In this document: positions 53,602 through 63,208 of the stretch, piece after piece
Layout of the letters: each line of letters starts with the position of its first letter
Numbering within the stretch: position 1 is the stretch's first letter
NCBI RefSeq assembly: GCF_035934735.1
Contig: NZ_CP142396.1
Coordinates: 62,001 to 126,000 of the forward strand
Direction: 5' to 3'
DNA from: Sedimentibacter sp. MB31-C6
GTDB lineage: Bacteria > Bacillota > Clostridia > Tissierellales > Sedimentibacteraceae
Length of the DNA: 64,000 nt
Position numbers and translations under genes: made by a program
Notes under the pieces: generated by a model
Told to the model about the DNA's origin: nothing
The model's database searches: none
Seen by the model: the letters and a program-made list of their open reading frames with translations, nothing else

Positions 53602-53745
53602 TTAGTATCCTCTTCCAAATCCTCTGCCAAATCCGCCAAATAAGAAGAAAATAACACCTATTATTATTATCCAAAACAAAAAATCATTGTCGTTATCACA
53701 AGGATCGCAACAACCAAAACCAGTAGCTTTTACTTCATCTGACAT
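53602..53745 (-). CDS. Small YjcZ-like single-pass membrane protein, 47 residues
   Basis: The frame from the ATG at 53745 to TAA at 53602 encodes 47 residues: a polar head with GFGCCDPCDNDND (Cys12, Cys13, Cys16), one hydrophobic segment (about 22-36, FLFWIIIIGVIFFLF) and a Gly/Phe/Arg tail (GGFGRGFGRGY). AGAGGTG precedes the ATG and a terminator follows. The layout resembles YjcZ-type small proteins of spore formers. The Cys cluster could bind metal or form disulfides; function unknown. Confidence 0.8.
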   Translation of the reverse strand: MSDEVKATGFGCCDPCDNDNDFLFWIIIIGVIFFLFGGFGRGFGRGY

Positions 53746-53807
53746 ATAATTCACCTCTCTAACTTTATAATTTAATATATGTTAGAGTTCAGATATTGTG
53801 ATTAAGT

Positions 53808-54968
53808 TTAAATAATTTCCATGGTAAAGTAAGCTTTATTAACTAATTCTTCTATATTTAAATTCTCTTCTGATTTTTTTATTCTTTCAATTTTTGGTTT
53901 AGTCAATGGATGTTTAGGAGCAAAAACTGAACAACAATCATCATAAGGTAATATTGATGTTTCATATGTTCCAATATTTCTAGATATTTCTATAATTTCA
54001 GTTTTATCTAATCCTACTAATGGTTTAAGTATAGGAATATCTATAGCATTTTCTATAACAGCCATAGATTTCATAGTTTGACTGGCTACTTGTCCTAAGC
54101 TCTCTCCAGTTATAAGCATATCTATATCATTTTCTTTTGCTATTTTTTCAGCAATACGCATCATGAATCGTCTTGCTAATATTGTTGTTTCTTCTTCTTT
54201 GCAATTTTCCTTAATAGCTTTATGAATTTCTAATATATTAATGCTATACAATTTTATTTTTCCACAGTATTCTCCTATTAACTCTGCTAGCTTTTTTACC
54301 TTTTCATTTGCCCTTTCACTTGTAAAGGGATACGTATGGAAGTAAAGAGCATCAACTTCAACACCTCGTTTTGCAATCATATATCCAGCAACTGGACTGT
54401 CTATTCCTCCAGATAGTAAAAGCAATGCCTTGCCATTTGTTCCGATAGGTAATCCACCAACTGTCTTAATTTTTTCAGAAGAAATATAACATTTACTTTT
54501 AATATCAATATAAATTTCTAAATCCGGATTGTGAACATCTACTTTAATATTATCAAAGTTTTTTAATATTTCTCCTCCAATCATAGCACTAAAATCCATA
54601 GATTTTATAGGGAAACTTTTATCACTCCTCTTTGTATGAATTTTAAAAGTTTTAATTTCTTTTTTGGATGTAATATATTCAAATAGTTCCTTAACATTTT
54701 CCTTTATTGTTTCTACATCTTTTTCAATTTTTATAGAAGGACTAATTAAAACTATACCAAAAACTTTCTTAACTTTTTCTATTATATCATCCATATCCTC
54801 TTTTCGTTGAGTTTCCACAAAAATTTTTCCTTGATCTTTAAAAACTCTAATATTTTTAAAGTCTTTTAATGCAAATTTAATTTGTTCAGCTAATTTTTGT
54901 TCAAAGGAACCTCTGTTTTTACCTTTTAAAAATATTTCACCAAAACTTAATGCTAATACATTATACAT
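53808..54968 (-). CDS. thiI: tRNA 4-thiouridine synthase / thiamine thiazole sulfurtransferase ThiI
   Basis: Adenylates U8 in tRNA and inserts sulfur (s4U8). 386 residues: N-terminal ferredoxin-like domain and THUMP domain (to about 165), then PP-loop pyrophosphatase domain LLLSGGIDSPVAGYM and conserved DCCSVFAPKHP. It lacks the C-terminal rhodanese domain, as in Bacillus-type ThiI that use a partner. The cysteine desulfurase gene directly upstream is that partner, a pairing also seen in Bacillus (nifZ-thiI). GGAAGG precedes the ATG. Confidence 0.95.
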   Translation of the reverse strand: MYNVLALSFGEIFLKGKNRGSFEQKLAEQIKFALKDFKNIRVFKDQGKIFVETQRKEDMDDIIEKVKKVFGIVLISPSIKIEKDVETIKENVKELFEYITSKKEIKTFKIHTKRSDKSFPIKSMDFSAMIGGEILKNFDNIKVDVHNPDLEIYIDIKSKCYISSEKIKTVGGLPIGTNGKALLLLSGGIDSPVAGYMIAKRGVEVDALYFHTYPFTSERANEKVKKLAELIGEYCGKIKLYSINILEIHKAIKENCKEEETTILARRFMMRIAEKIAKENDIDMLITGESLGQVASQTMKSMAVIENAIDIPILKPLVGLDKTEIIEISRNIGTYETSILPYDDCCSVFAPKHPLTKPKIERIKKSEENLNIEELVNKAYFTMEII

Positions 54969-54983
54969 ATTATTTTCCTTCCA

Positions 54984-56135
54984 TTATAATTTAATTATAT
55001 CCCTTATTTCATGTACGGATTTCTTGATATTTTCTATTACATATTCGACCTCATCATATGTATTAAAATACCCTAAACTTATTCTAATAGTACCACCTAA
55101 ATAATCCTTGTCTAAATTTATCGCTTCTAATATTCTATAATTATTTTTAGCTTTTGAAGAACAAGCTGATCCGGTGGAAACATAAATACCGACATTCTCT
55201 AAATAATGAACGAGTATTTCTCCTTTAATATCTTTAAACGATACACTTAATATATGAGGTGCACCATTATTATCAAGCTGACTGTTAATTTTTATATCAT
55301 CTATTTCTTTTGTTAATTTATCGCAATAAAGTTTTTTCAAAGAGTAAAACTTCTCTGTATATTTATTGAAATCTTCATTAATTAAATCACACGCTACTCC
55401 GAATCCCACTATTCCTGGCGTATTTTCTGTTCCTGGACGTATTCCATTTTCTTGATTTCCACCAAAAATTATTGAATTAATCTTACAATCTGAGCTAATA
55501 TATAATCCTCCGACACCCTTTGGTCCGTGTATCTTGTGACTGCTAAAAGCCATAGTATCTACAGGATACTTTCGTATATCTATTTCAATTTTACCATAGG
55601 CTTGTATTGCATCTACATGAATTTTAGTTCTGCTATTCTTATTTTTTACCACCTTTGTTATTTCATTTAAATCTTGTATTGTACCAAATTCATTGTTAAC
55701 TAATATAAAAGATACAAGAACAGTATTTTCATCAACTAATTTTTCAAGTTCATTTAAATTAATCTTTCCTGTTTTATCTGTATCTACATATTTAACATTA
55801 ATTTTTTCTTCAAAATGTTTATATATATTATAAACTGACGGATGCTCAATTTTTGTTGTTATGATATTATGTTTTTCATTAATATTGTATAAATGACCAA
55901 AAATCGCAATATTATTACTTTCCGTTCCTCCTCCTGTAAAATAAATTTCATTTGCCTTTGCATTAATAATTTTTGCCACTGACATTCTTGCAGTGTTGAT
56001 TTTTTTTTCAATCTCTAGTCCCTTACTATGAAGAGATGATGGATTTCCATAATCTTTTTCATAAATTTCAATCATTCCTTCTAATACTTCTGGTCTTACT
56101 TTAGTTGTAGAACTGTTATCTAAATAAATTTCCAT
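54984..56135 (-). CDS. Cysteine desulfurase (NifS/IscS family)
   Basis: PLP enzyme that takes sulfur from cysteine as a persulfide. 383 residues: N-terminus MEIYLDNSSTTKVRPEV, PLP Lys in SSHKIHGPKGVGGLY, and mobile active-site loop Cys in STGSACSSKAKNN. Corresponds to the NifZ/IscS-like enzyme dedicated to ThiI in Bacillus; the genes are 15 bases apart and co-directional. AGAGG precedes the ATG. Confidence 0.95.
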   Translation of the reverse strand: MEIYLDNSSTTKVRPEVLEGMIEIYEKDYGNPSSLHSKGLEIEKKINTARMSVAKIINAKANEIYFTGGGTESNNIAIFGHLYNINEKHNIITTKIEHPSVYNIYKHFEEKINVKYVDTDKTGKINLNELEKLVDENTVLVSFILVNNEFGTIQDLNEITKVVKNKNSRTKIHVDAIQAYGKIEIDIRKYPVDTMAFSSHKIHGPKGVGGLYISSDCKINSIIFGGNQENGIRPGTENTPGIVGFGVACDLINEDFNKYTEKFYSLKKLYCDKLTKEIDDIKINSQLDNNGAPHILSVSFKDIKGEILVHYLENVGIYVSTGSACSSKAKNNYRILEAINLDKDYLGGTIRISLGYFNTYDEVEYVIENIKKSVHEIRDIIKL

Positions 56136-56233
56136 ATTAACCTCTTTTTCTAGAATTTATAAGCATTCTTTTATACTACTGTCGAATTCAAGAGAAATTT
56201 CTTTAAATTAGTAAAATTAGTTTGTAAAAATGC

Positions 56234-56262
56234 TTGCATAATCTTTCTACATTTGCTATAAT
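56234..56262 (+). promoter_or_regulatory. Promoter of a predicted small RNA
   Basis: TTGCAT (56234-56239), 17-base spacer, TATAAT (56257-56262) on the plus strand, with no plus-strand gene downstream but with a hairpin starting exactly at the predicted +1 (56269) and an intrinsic terminator about 90 bases further. Confidence 0.7.
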
Positions 56263-56268
56263 ATCTAT

Positions 56269-56363
56269 GGTTATCCCCCCGATAACCAAATATATTCCCA
56301 ATACCCCTTTTATGCATATTAATGCTTCACAATTATGGCCTGCTGGCCATTTTTGTGTTTTTG
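56269..56363 (+). ncRNA. Predicted C-rich small RNA (~95 nt)
   Basis: Begins at the +1 predicted from a good promoter. 5' hairpin GGTTATC-CCCCC-GATAACC (56269-56287) displays a run of C bases in its loop; a single-stranded middle contains two more C-rich stretches (TTCCCA and TACCCC, 56295-56307), and a terminator hairpin with T-tract ends it. C-rich loops complementary to Shine-Dalgarno sequences are a hallmark of several Gram-positive trans-acting RNAs. It is antiparallel to both flanking genes and overlaps no coding region. No long open frame. I cannot assign it to a named family. Confidence 0.6.
56328..56363 (+). terminator. Intrinsic terminator of the predicted small RNA
   Basis: ATGGCC-TGCT-GGCCAT hairpin (56335-56350), extended by CACAA/TTGTG after a two-base mismatch, with TTTTT runs after the inner stem and after the outer one. 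It points in the plus direction, where no protein gene ends. Confidence 0.7.
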
Positions 56364-56372
56364 GGACTTTAT

Positions 56373-57182
56373 TTATATAACCATATTCATTTCATTTAAA
56401 TAAAGTTTTGAAACCCTTTGAATGATAGGATTATCAGATGAATTATAATTAATATCATCAATAGTTCTTATAGGAAGCACATTATTAGAAGTACCAGTGA
56501 TAAATGCACCATCAAAATTTTTCAACTCGTTTAAGTGAATATTTCTTTTTTCTACTACAATTCCATTTTTATTACATACATCTACAATTTTGCCTCTTGT
56601 AACACCTAAAAGAACAGCATTATCTAAAGAAGTTACTAGTTTTTCTTTAATAACAAAAAATATGTTTGATTTGCTTCCTTCGCTAATAGTATCATCTTCA
56701 TTAATTAAAATTACTTCGAAGGCATTAGATTCATTCAATATCCTTTCTACATTTTTTTTAAAATCAATTTTATATTCCTTTATATTTGGATTATCCCTCT
56801 GCAATTTTGCCGTAACTGTATATATGCCTGATTTAAATTGTTCATTTGACGGATAACTACTTTTTATAAAATACATCATTAGTACTGGTTCATTAGAAAT
56901 ATAAAATGAAACTCTTATATTGCAATTGTAAAATTCATTTTTACTAATAAGCAATTCTATGTTTTCCTTAAAAATTTTATAATTAATTGAAAAATTTAAT
57001 TTACTCAACTTTATACTTTTAATCATTCTGTCATAATGCTCTCTTAGAAAGATAGGTCTTCTATTTATAACTCTTATTACTTCGTATATATTAACATTAT
57101 TTTTTTCTAAAAGTTCATTAATATAATCTAGTGAAACAATTTTTCCATTTACTACATTCATATTGGAAATCACTTTAATCAT
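56373..57182 (-). CDS. Aminotransferase class IV (BCAT/ADCL/D-amino-acid transaminase-like)
   Basis: 269-residue fold-type IV PLP protein. Visible: VYEVIRVINRRPIFLREHYDRM-type start (NIYEVIRV), PLP Lys region EYKIDF, the acid motif NESNAFEVILINEDDTISEGSKSNIFFV and TRGKIVDVCNKNGIVVEKR. The substrate (branched-chain amino acid, aminodeoxychorismate or D-alanine) cannot be told; there is no pabA/pabB neighbour. The ATG overlaps the helicase stop (TAATG), with GGAGG upstream. Ends next to the predicted small RNA. Confidence 0.9.
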   Translation of the reverse strand: MIKVISNMNVVNGKIVSLDYINELLEKNNVNIYEVIRVINRRPIFLREHYDRMIKSIKLSKLNFSINYKIFKENIELLISKNEFYNCNIRVSFYISNEPVLMMYFIKSSYPSNEQFKSGIYTVTAKLQRDNPNIKEYKIDFKKNVERILNESNAFEVILINEDDTISEGSKSNIFFVIKEKLVTSLDNAVLLGVTRGKIVDVCNKNGIVVEKRNIHLNELKNFDGAFITGTSNNVLPIRTIDDINYNSSDNPIIQRVSKLYLNEMNMVI

Positions 57183-59521
57183 TAGTCATCCTCCTTTTCA
57201 AACCAAAAATTATTTATTTGTTTTTTTAATTCATCAACATTATAAATTTCTTTATAATGTTTCCAATGCCCAGGAAACATATTTATATATGAATATTGAC
57301 AAAATCTTGAATCTATTAATACTACAACTCCTTTATCTTCTTCAGTACGAATAACACGTCCTGCTGATTGAAGTATTTTGTTGAAACCTGGAAATTTATA
57401 AGCAAAATCAAAACCCGAATTATATTTTCTATCAAAAAAATTTTTTATTAAATTCCTTTCAAATGAAATTTGAGGTATTCCTGTACCTATTATAACTGTA
57501 CCTATTAACCTTTCTAGAGGTAAATCAATTCCCTCTGAAAAAATTCCTCCAACTACAGTAAATAGAACAATATTTGAATAATTATTAAATCTATTAATTA
57601 TCTCAATTTGTTCTTCTTCATTCATTCCTTTATTTTGTACAATAATATTATTGGTATTGTAACAATTTTCATACACCTTTACAACTTTTTCTAAATAGTT
57701 ATATGATGGAAAAAAAATCATATAATTGCCCATTTTTTCATTAATAGTAGCATGAATATATTCGCAAGCTTTTTCTATATTTAAATCTCTGCATGAATAT
57801 TTCATAGATATATCACCTGTTATCATAAGATTTAAATGTTTTTCCTTAAAGGGTGATTTTATTTTTAACAAAAGGTCACTTTCTTCTCCTCCTAAAATAT
57901 ACCTAAAATATTTTAATGGTGTTAATGTTGCAGAAAAGAATATTGAGGAACATGCCTGTTTCTCCACTTGATTCAATATATCAGACGGATCTATTAAATA
58001 TATTTTAACAGTAAAATTATTTTTAGATAAATCCATATAATAACAAAAATTATCATCATACATTTCAGAAATCTTTATAAAAAACATACCTTTAAAATAA
58101 ATATCGACAAGTTCATCTGGAATATGATTTACCTTTTTATTATTAATATATTTTCCTGCAGAATCGACAAACTTTCTTATTGATTTAATAAGGTCTTTAG
58201 GTTCCTCTTCTAGAACTTCTGATACTTCAATCATGCTCTTCTTTAATTCAATAAATTTTTTATTAACATTATATAAGTCTTTGCTTATATTTTTATTAAT
58301 TTCTTTCATTATTTTATATGTATTATAAAAATCTTCTTTAACGATTTCAGGTGAATACATGTTTCTAGCTCTGTCTTCTAAATTATGAGCTTCATCTATC
58401 AATAATATATCATTGCTTTTTTTGAAAACATCATCTCTTTGTAATGCTACTCTTGGATCAAAATAATAATTATAATCGCAAATTACTATATCTGACATAT
58501 AACTTAAGTCTAAACTTAACTCAAAAGGACATATTTCATTTTTCTTTGCTAAATTTTCTATATACACTCTATCATAAAGCAAATCATTTTTTATTGCATT
58601 TTTTAGAGGTGCATTAAGTTTATCGTAATATCCTCTTGCATACTCACAAATTTCAGGCTCACAATTACATTCTTCTTTAAAGCAAATTTTCTCTTTAGCT
58701 GTTATAATTGATGTCCTAAGTTTAAGACCGTTATCAACCATTAATTTTATTGTATCAAAAGCTATTGTTTTCGTTGATGATTTAGCTGTTAAATAGAATA
58801 TTTTAGAATTCTTTTTTAAATTCATTGCCTTAATAGCTGGAAATAAAACAGATATTGTCTTACCAACTCCTGTTGGCGCTTGAGCAAAAAGGTTTTGCCC
58901 CAATTTTATTGTTTTAAAGACAGCGACGGAAAACTCTCTTTGTCCTTGTCTATATGATTCAAAAGGAAATTTTAATTTATCTATTGACGCAGCCTTTGAT
59001 TTATTTAAAGAAATTATAGTTTTTGCCCAATCTACATAAATATGCAACATTTCATAGAAAAAAGCTCTCAATTCGTCAATATCATAACTAAAATACAATT
59101 CTTTTGTTTTTTTTGAATCAATATTAAAATATCTTAATTGTATATTTAAATTATCAACTTTATTTTGAAGTCCATATATATATGCATAACACTTTGCTTG
59201 AGCAATGTGTGATTTATTATAATTCTCATTAATCTTTTCTAAATCTGTATAAGTAGACTTTATTTCATCAATAGTAACCTTGTCATCTTCATCTACAATG
59301 CCATCAGCTCGTCCTTCTATTACAATATAAACATTATCTATTTCAAATTCTTGCTTTAAAAAAAATTCTCTTATGTAATTCTCACTCATTTGAGACTGTA
59401 ATAATTTATGTGCCTTAATTCCTTCCATGGCTCTTTCATTGCTTATTGATGAAGTATTTAAATCTCCGCTTTTATAAATAAATTCTACTAACTCCCTTAC
59501 TGAAAGTTTTATGTTATCCAT
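57182..59521 (-). CDS. DinG/XPD-family helicase with N-terminal PD-(D/E)XK nuclease-like domain
   Basis: 779 residues. The N-terminal 170 residues contain GRADGIVDEDDKVTIDEIKST, matching the D...ExK core of a Cas4/RecB-type PD-(D/E)XK nuclease. Then a superfamily-2 helicase: Walker A QAPTGVGKT (about residue 216), a 4Fe-4S-type Cys set (CFKEECNCEPEIC) as in XPD/DinG, DEAH box LLIDEAHN, and motif VI QSAGRVIRTEEDKG. Likely a DNA repair helicase. GGAGG precedes the ATG; I see no LexA box upstream. The fused layout is known in some Clostridia, but the substrate is unproven. Confidence 0.9.
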   Translation of the reverse strand: MDNIKLSVRELVEFIYKSGDLNTSSISNERAMEGIKAHKLLQSQMSENYIREFFLKQEFEIDNVYIVIEGRADGIVDEDDKVTIDEIKSTYTDLEKINENYNKSHIAQAKCYAYIYGLQNKVDNLNIQLRYFNIDSKKTKELYFSYDIDELRAFFYEMLHIYVDWAKTIISLNKSKAASIDKLKFPFESYRQGQREFSVAVFKTIKLGQNLFAQAPTGVGKTISVLFPAIKAMNLKKNSKIFYLTAKSSTKTIAFDTIKLMVDNGLKLRTSIITAKEKICFKEECNCEPEICEYARGYYDKLNAPLKNAIKNDLLYDRVYIENLAKKNEICPFELSLDLSYMSDIVICDYNYYFDPRVALQRDDVFKKSNDILLIDEAHNLEDRARNMYSPEIVKEDFYNTYKIMKEINKNISKDLYNVNKKFIELKKSMIEVSEVLEEEPKDLIKSIRKFVDSAGKYINNKKVNHIPDELVDIYFKGMFFIKISEMYDDNFCYYMDLSKNNFTVKIYLIDPSDILNQVEKQACSSIFFSATLTPLKYFRYILGGEESDLLLKIKSPFKEKHLNLMITGDISMKYSCRDLNIEKACEYIHATINEKMGNYMIFFPSYNYLEKVVKVYENCYNTNNIIVQNKGMNEEEQIEIINRFNNYSNIVLFTVVGGIFSEGIDLPLERLIGTVIIGTGIPQISFERNLIKNFFDRKYNSGFDFAYKFPGFNKILQSAGRVIRTEEDKGVVVLIDSRFCQYSYINMFPGHWKHYKEIYNVDELKKQINNFWFEKEDD

Positions 59522-59547
59522 TTTTCCTCCTATGCAGGCAGCAAAAA

Positions 59548-59577
59548 AATAAACACCTACAATATACAGTGTTTATT
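59548..59577 (-). terminator. Terminator of the RsbW-like gene
   Basis: 9-bp stem AATAAACAC/GTGTTTATT, 12-base loop, followed on the minus strand by TTTTTGCTGCC. It lies 30 bases after the stop. Confidence 0.75.
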
Positions 59578-59606
59578 ATATCAAACAAATTATAAATTTA
59601 AAATGT

Positions 59607-59993
59607 TTATTTTAAATATTGGACACAAGTAACAGTATTTCCTTTTACATCAAATTTATCGGAAAGACCTTCTACAAGCATTAATCCTCTTCCTGATTCA
59701 CAATAGTCATATTCGCCAAATGCTTTTCGCCTATATCTTATTCCTGGGCCTTCATCTGATACCTCTATAATCAAACATGAATTATCTATTATAACATTAA
59801 TATTCAAAAGCTTGTTTTTGTCTTCCATATTTCCGTGCTTTACTCCATTTATTATTAATTCATGTAGTATTAACTTTGTATTAAAGCAAACTTTCTCATT
59901 TAATAAACTTTCAATATTATGAAGAATGTCTTCAACAACATCTTTAACCATGTTTATGTCGATGTTAACTTTCCTCTCTATTTTACAATTCAT
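59607..59993 (-). CDS. RsbW-like ATP-binding protein (anti-sigma/HATPase_c_2)
   Basis: 128-residue GHKL-fold ATPase of the RsbW/SpoIIAB class. N-box HELIINGVKHGN, G1 box VSDEGPGI and G2 box GRGLMLVEGLSDKF are intact; there is no phospho-acceptor domain. Such proteins bind and inhibit sigma factors or phosphorylate STAS partners, but no sigma factor or STAS gene is adjacent, so it is an orphan. GGGGAGG precedes the ATG; an overlapping out-of-frame ATG seven bases upstream reads only four codons. Monocistronic. Confidence 0.88.
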   Translation of the reverse strand: MNCKIERKVNIDINMVKDVVEDILHNIESLLNEKVCFNTKLILHELIINGVKHGNMEDKNKLLNINVIIDNSCLIIEVSDEGPGIRYRRKAFGEYDYCESGRGLMLVEGLSDKFDVKGNTVTCVQYLK

Positions 59994-60081
59994 CCATTTT
60001 TTCCTCCCCGTAAAAATAATATACCCTATTTTTACATTCTTAATCAGATATGTATATTAATTTGTAGTGGATAAGAGGTAT

Positions 60082-60675
60082 CTATTCTTCTATTCCCAAT
60101 ATATTTTCAAATAGATTCCAGACATTTTCAACACCAGCTTTAGTTTCTGATGAAAAAGGATAAAGTAAATTATCATTACTTATATATAATGACTTTTTTA
60201 TAACTGATAGATTTTTCATTTGTTGTGACCTTGACAATTTATCTGCTTTAGTAGCTATTACATATCCAGTAAAATTACAATTTTTAATCCATGTATACAT
60301 TTGTTTATCATTTACGCTAGGTTCGTGTCTTATATCTACCAACAAAACAACTTCCTTAAGTTGATTTCTATTATAAAGATATGTTTCTATCATAACCCCC
60401 CATTTTTCTCTTTCATTCTTCGATACTTTTGCATAGCCATAACCTGGTAAGTCAACTAAATTTAACGTATCATTAATATTATAAAAATTAATTGTTTGAG
60501 TTTTGCCTGGCTGCCCACTTGTTCTTGCTAATTTTTTTCTATTTACTAATGCATTTATCATTGATGATTTACCAACATTTGATTTTCCAGCAAATGCTAT
60601 TTCAGGAACTTCAGTATCTGGATATTGTTCTTTTTTGGCTGCAGTTATTAATAAATCTGCTTTTTTAATAATCAT
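60082..60675 (-). CDS. engB: Ribosome biogenesis GTP-binding protein EngB/YsxC
   Basis: 197-residue GTPase needed for 50S subunit assembly. G1 GKSNVGKSS (30-38), G3 DLPGYGYAK, G4 TKADKLS, and the conserved N-terminal AFAGKSN. GAAAGGGAAA precedes the ATG. Follows lon in the standard clpX-lon-engB order. Confidence 0.96.
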   Translation of the reverse strand: MIIKKADLLITAAKKEQYPDTEVPEIAFAGKSNVGKSSMINALVNRKKLARTSGQPGKTQTINFYNINDTLNLVDLPGYGYAKVSKNEREKWGVMIETYLYNRNQLKEVVLLVDIRHEPSVNDKQMYTWIKNCNFTGYVIATKADKLSRSQQMKNLSVIKKSLYISNDNLLYPFSSETKAGVENVWNLFENILGIEE

Positions 60676-60749
60676 ATTTTCCCTTTCTTTAATTATGTAA
60701 ACTAGTAATATTTATAAATCTTTTATCTTTATGACAAAAAGCAAGTTAT

Positions 60750-60794
60750 ATATGTAAGCAATTACTTTTATATTTAATACAATTGCTTACATAT
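60750..60794 (-). terminator. Hairpin downstream of lon
   Basis: Perfect 14-bp stem ATATGTAAGCAATT/AATTGCTTACATAT, 17-base loop. No immediate T-tract; CTTTTTG comes 6 bases later. Between lon and engB, so a partial terminator is likely. Confidence 0.5.
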
Positions 60795-60816
60795 TATCAA
60801 GTTCTAGCTATATCTA

Positions 60817-63144
60817 TTATATTAATGATTCTTTTACAACATCTTCAATTTTATCAACGTATACTATTTCTAAAGAACGAGTAATTTTAGTGTCAATCTT
60901 CGAAGCTTCTAATTTATTTTTAGAGCATAGAATAACTTTCTTAATGCCAGCCCTTTTTGCAGCTAACAATTTTTCTTTTAATCCACCTATTGGTAAGACT
61001 CTACCAGTAATAGTAATTTCTCCAGTCATAGCTACATCCTTGCGAACATATTTTTTAGTTAAAGCTGAAATAATTGCAGTAGCTATTGTTATACCTGCAG
61101 ATGGTCCATCTTTAGGTATTGCGCCTTCAGGAACATGTACATGAATATCAGTTTCTTTAAATATTTTATAATCTATTCCAAGGTTCTCTGCATTTGATTT
61201 TATATAACTTAACGCTGCCATTGCAGATTCTTTCATAACATCACCAAGCTGACCAGTAAGTTGAAGTTTCCCTTCTCCCTTCATAGTATTTACTTCTATA
61301 AATAGAGTTTCTCCTCCAACTGTTGTCCAAGCAAGCCCTGTAACTACACCTATTTGATCTTCTTCATATACTAAATCATAGTCATATTTAGGAACACCTA
61401 AATAATTTTTAATATTTTGACTATTAATAACTACCGAACTTTTATTGTTTTCTACAATTTGAACAGCAGCTTTCCTAATTAATTTTCCTATATTTCTTTC
61501 TAAATTTCTTACTCCTGATTCTCTTGTATATCTTTGGATTAATTGTATTATAGCGTTCTTAGATATTTGAATTTGGTTGTCTTTAATACCATGTTCCTTA
61601 ATTTGTTTTTCGATTAAATATTTTTCTGCTATATTAATCTTTTCATTTTCAGTATATCCCGATAACTCTATTATTTCCATTCTATCTAAAAGAGGGCCGG
61701 GAATAGTTGATGTAGAATTAGCAGTTGTTATAAACATTACATTCTCTAAATTAAAAGGTGCTTCTATATAATGATCCGTAAACGTTGAGTTTTGTTCAGG
61801 ATCTAAAGCTTCAAGTAAAGCAGATGCTGGATCTCCTCTAAAGTCATTTGCTAATTTATCTATTTCATCTAATAAAAAAACAGGGTTGTTTACTTTAACT
61901 TTTGCTATTGAAGATATTATCCTTCCTGGTATAGCGCCAATATAAGTTCTTCTATGTCCTCTAATTTCAGCTTCGTCTCTCACACCACCCAGTGAAATTC
62001 TTACATATTTTCTATTCATTGCTCTAGCTATGGATTTTGCTATTGATGTTTTCCCTACACCCGGTGGCCCTACGAAACATAGTATTGGACCTTTCATATT
62101 TTTATTTATATGTTTAATAGCTAAATATTCTAATATTCTATCTTTAACTTCCTTCAAGCCAAAGTGATCTTCATCCAGTATTGTCCTTGCCTTTTTTAGA
62201 TTTGTATTATCTTTGGTTTTTTTATCCCATGGCATATCTATCAACCAATCCACATAAGTTCTTATAACGCCAGCATCTGGAGAAGATGAAGAAATTTTTA
62301 AAAGCCTGTTGATTTCTTTTTCTGCTTTTTCCCTAACTTCCTTTGGCATTTTGGCAGTAGATATCTTTTTCAAATATTCGTCTACTTCTAATTCAATACT
62401 TTCTTCTTCTCCCAATTCTTTTTGAATAGCCCTTAATTGTTCTTTAAGATAATAATCTTTTTGAAACTCATTTATTTGCTTTCTAACTATCTCACTTATC
62501 TCATCTTCAATTTGTAATATTTTTGTCTCTTTTACAATAAAAGTATTTAAAATTTCCAATCTTTTATATGGATCGAAGGTTTCAAGTATTTCTTGCTTTT
62601 GCTCAGGTTTAATATAAATATAAGAAGCTATTACATCTGCTAATTTATCTGGGTTTTTAATTTCTTTTAAAGATGTTATTGTATCTGTAGCTATTTTTGT
62701 ATGAATTGATGCATATTCTTCAAACTTTTCTAAAGATAATCGAACCATTGCTTCAAGTTTTTCTTCTAAAGGTAACACACTACTATAAATATACTCATCT
62801 AAAACTACTTCAAAAAAAGGATCTTCCTGTGATATTGATTTTATTTTTCCTCTATTTATACCTTCTACTAAAACCCTTATATTATCTCCAGGCATTTTTA
62901 TCATTTGTTTTATTTTACATATTACTCCTACTTCATAGAAATCTTCGTCTTTAGGTTTATCTACTTCTGGTTCTTTTTGAACAGTAAGAAAAATATCTGA
63001 ATCTTCAAGCATTGCCTCTTCTAATGCATTTATTGATTTTTCTCTTCCTATATCAAAATGAATTACTGTATTAGGAAAAATTCCAATACCTCTGATAGGT
63101 ATCAAAGGTAGAATTCTGTTTTCTATACTATAGTTTAAAATCAT
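60817..63144 (-). CDS. lon: Lon protease (LonA)
   Basis: ATP-dependent protease for misfolded and regulatory proteins. 775 residues: N-terminal substrate domain, AAA+ domain with Walker [10 protein letters not shown] from residue 359 and Walker [13 protein letters not shown], and the Lon Ser-Lys proteolytic domain with Ser682 in PKDGPSAG and the catalytic Lys further on. AGGGAGA precedes the ATG. No CIRCE or HrcA-type operator seen upstream. Directly after clpX with a terminator in between. Confidence 0.98.
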   Translation of the reverse strand: MILNYSIENRILPLIPIRGIGIFPNTVIHFDIGREKSINALEEAMLEDSDIFLTVQKEPEVDKPKDEDFYEVGVICKIKQMIKMPGDNIRVLVEGINRGKIKSISQEDPFFEVVLDEYIYSSVLPLEEKLEAMVRLSLEKFEEYASIHTKIATDTITSLKEIKNPDKLADVIASYIYIKPEQKQEILETFDPYKRLEILNTFIVKETKILQIEDEISEIVRKQINEFQKDYYLKEQLRAIQKELGEEESIELEVDEYLKKISTAKMPKEVREKAEKEINRLLKISSSSPDAGVIRTYVDWLIDMPWDKKTKDNTNLKKARTILDEDHFGLKEVKDRILEYLAIKHINKNMKGPILCFVGPPGVGKTSIAKSIARAMNRKYVRISLGGVRDEAEIRGHRRTYIGAIPGRIISSIAKVKVNNPVFLLDEIDKLANDFRGDPASALLEALDPEQNSTFTDHYIEAPFNLENVMFITTANSTSTIPGPLLDRMEIIELSGYTENEKINIAEKYLIEKQIKEHGIKDNQIQISKNAIIQLIQRYTRESGVRNLERNIGKLIRKAAVQIVENNKSSVVINSQNIKNYLGVPKYDYDLVYEEDQIGVVTGLAWTTVGGETLFIEVNTMKGEGKLQLTGQLGDVMKESAMAALSYIKSNAENLGIDYKIFKETDIHVHVPEGAIPKDGPSAGITIATAIISALTKKYVRKDVAMTGEITITGRVLPIGGLKEKLLAAKRAGIKKVILCSKNKLEASKIDTKITRSLEIVYVDKIEDVVKESLI

Positions 63145-63178
63145 ATTTTTCTCCCTATCTTAAAACAAGCAATATCAT

Positions 63179-63208
63179 AAAAACTGCCTACAAAGGCAGG
63201 CAGTTTTT
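63179..63208 (-). terminator. Terminator of clpX
   Basis: 11-bp stem AAAAACTGCCT/AGGCAGTTTTT, 8-base loop, with the T-run built into the 3' arm. The clpX stop codon overlaps the upstream arm by two bases. Confidence 0.85.
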
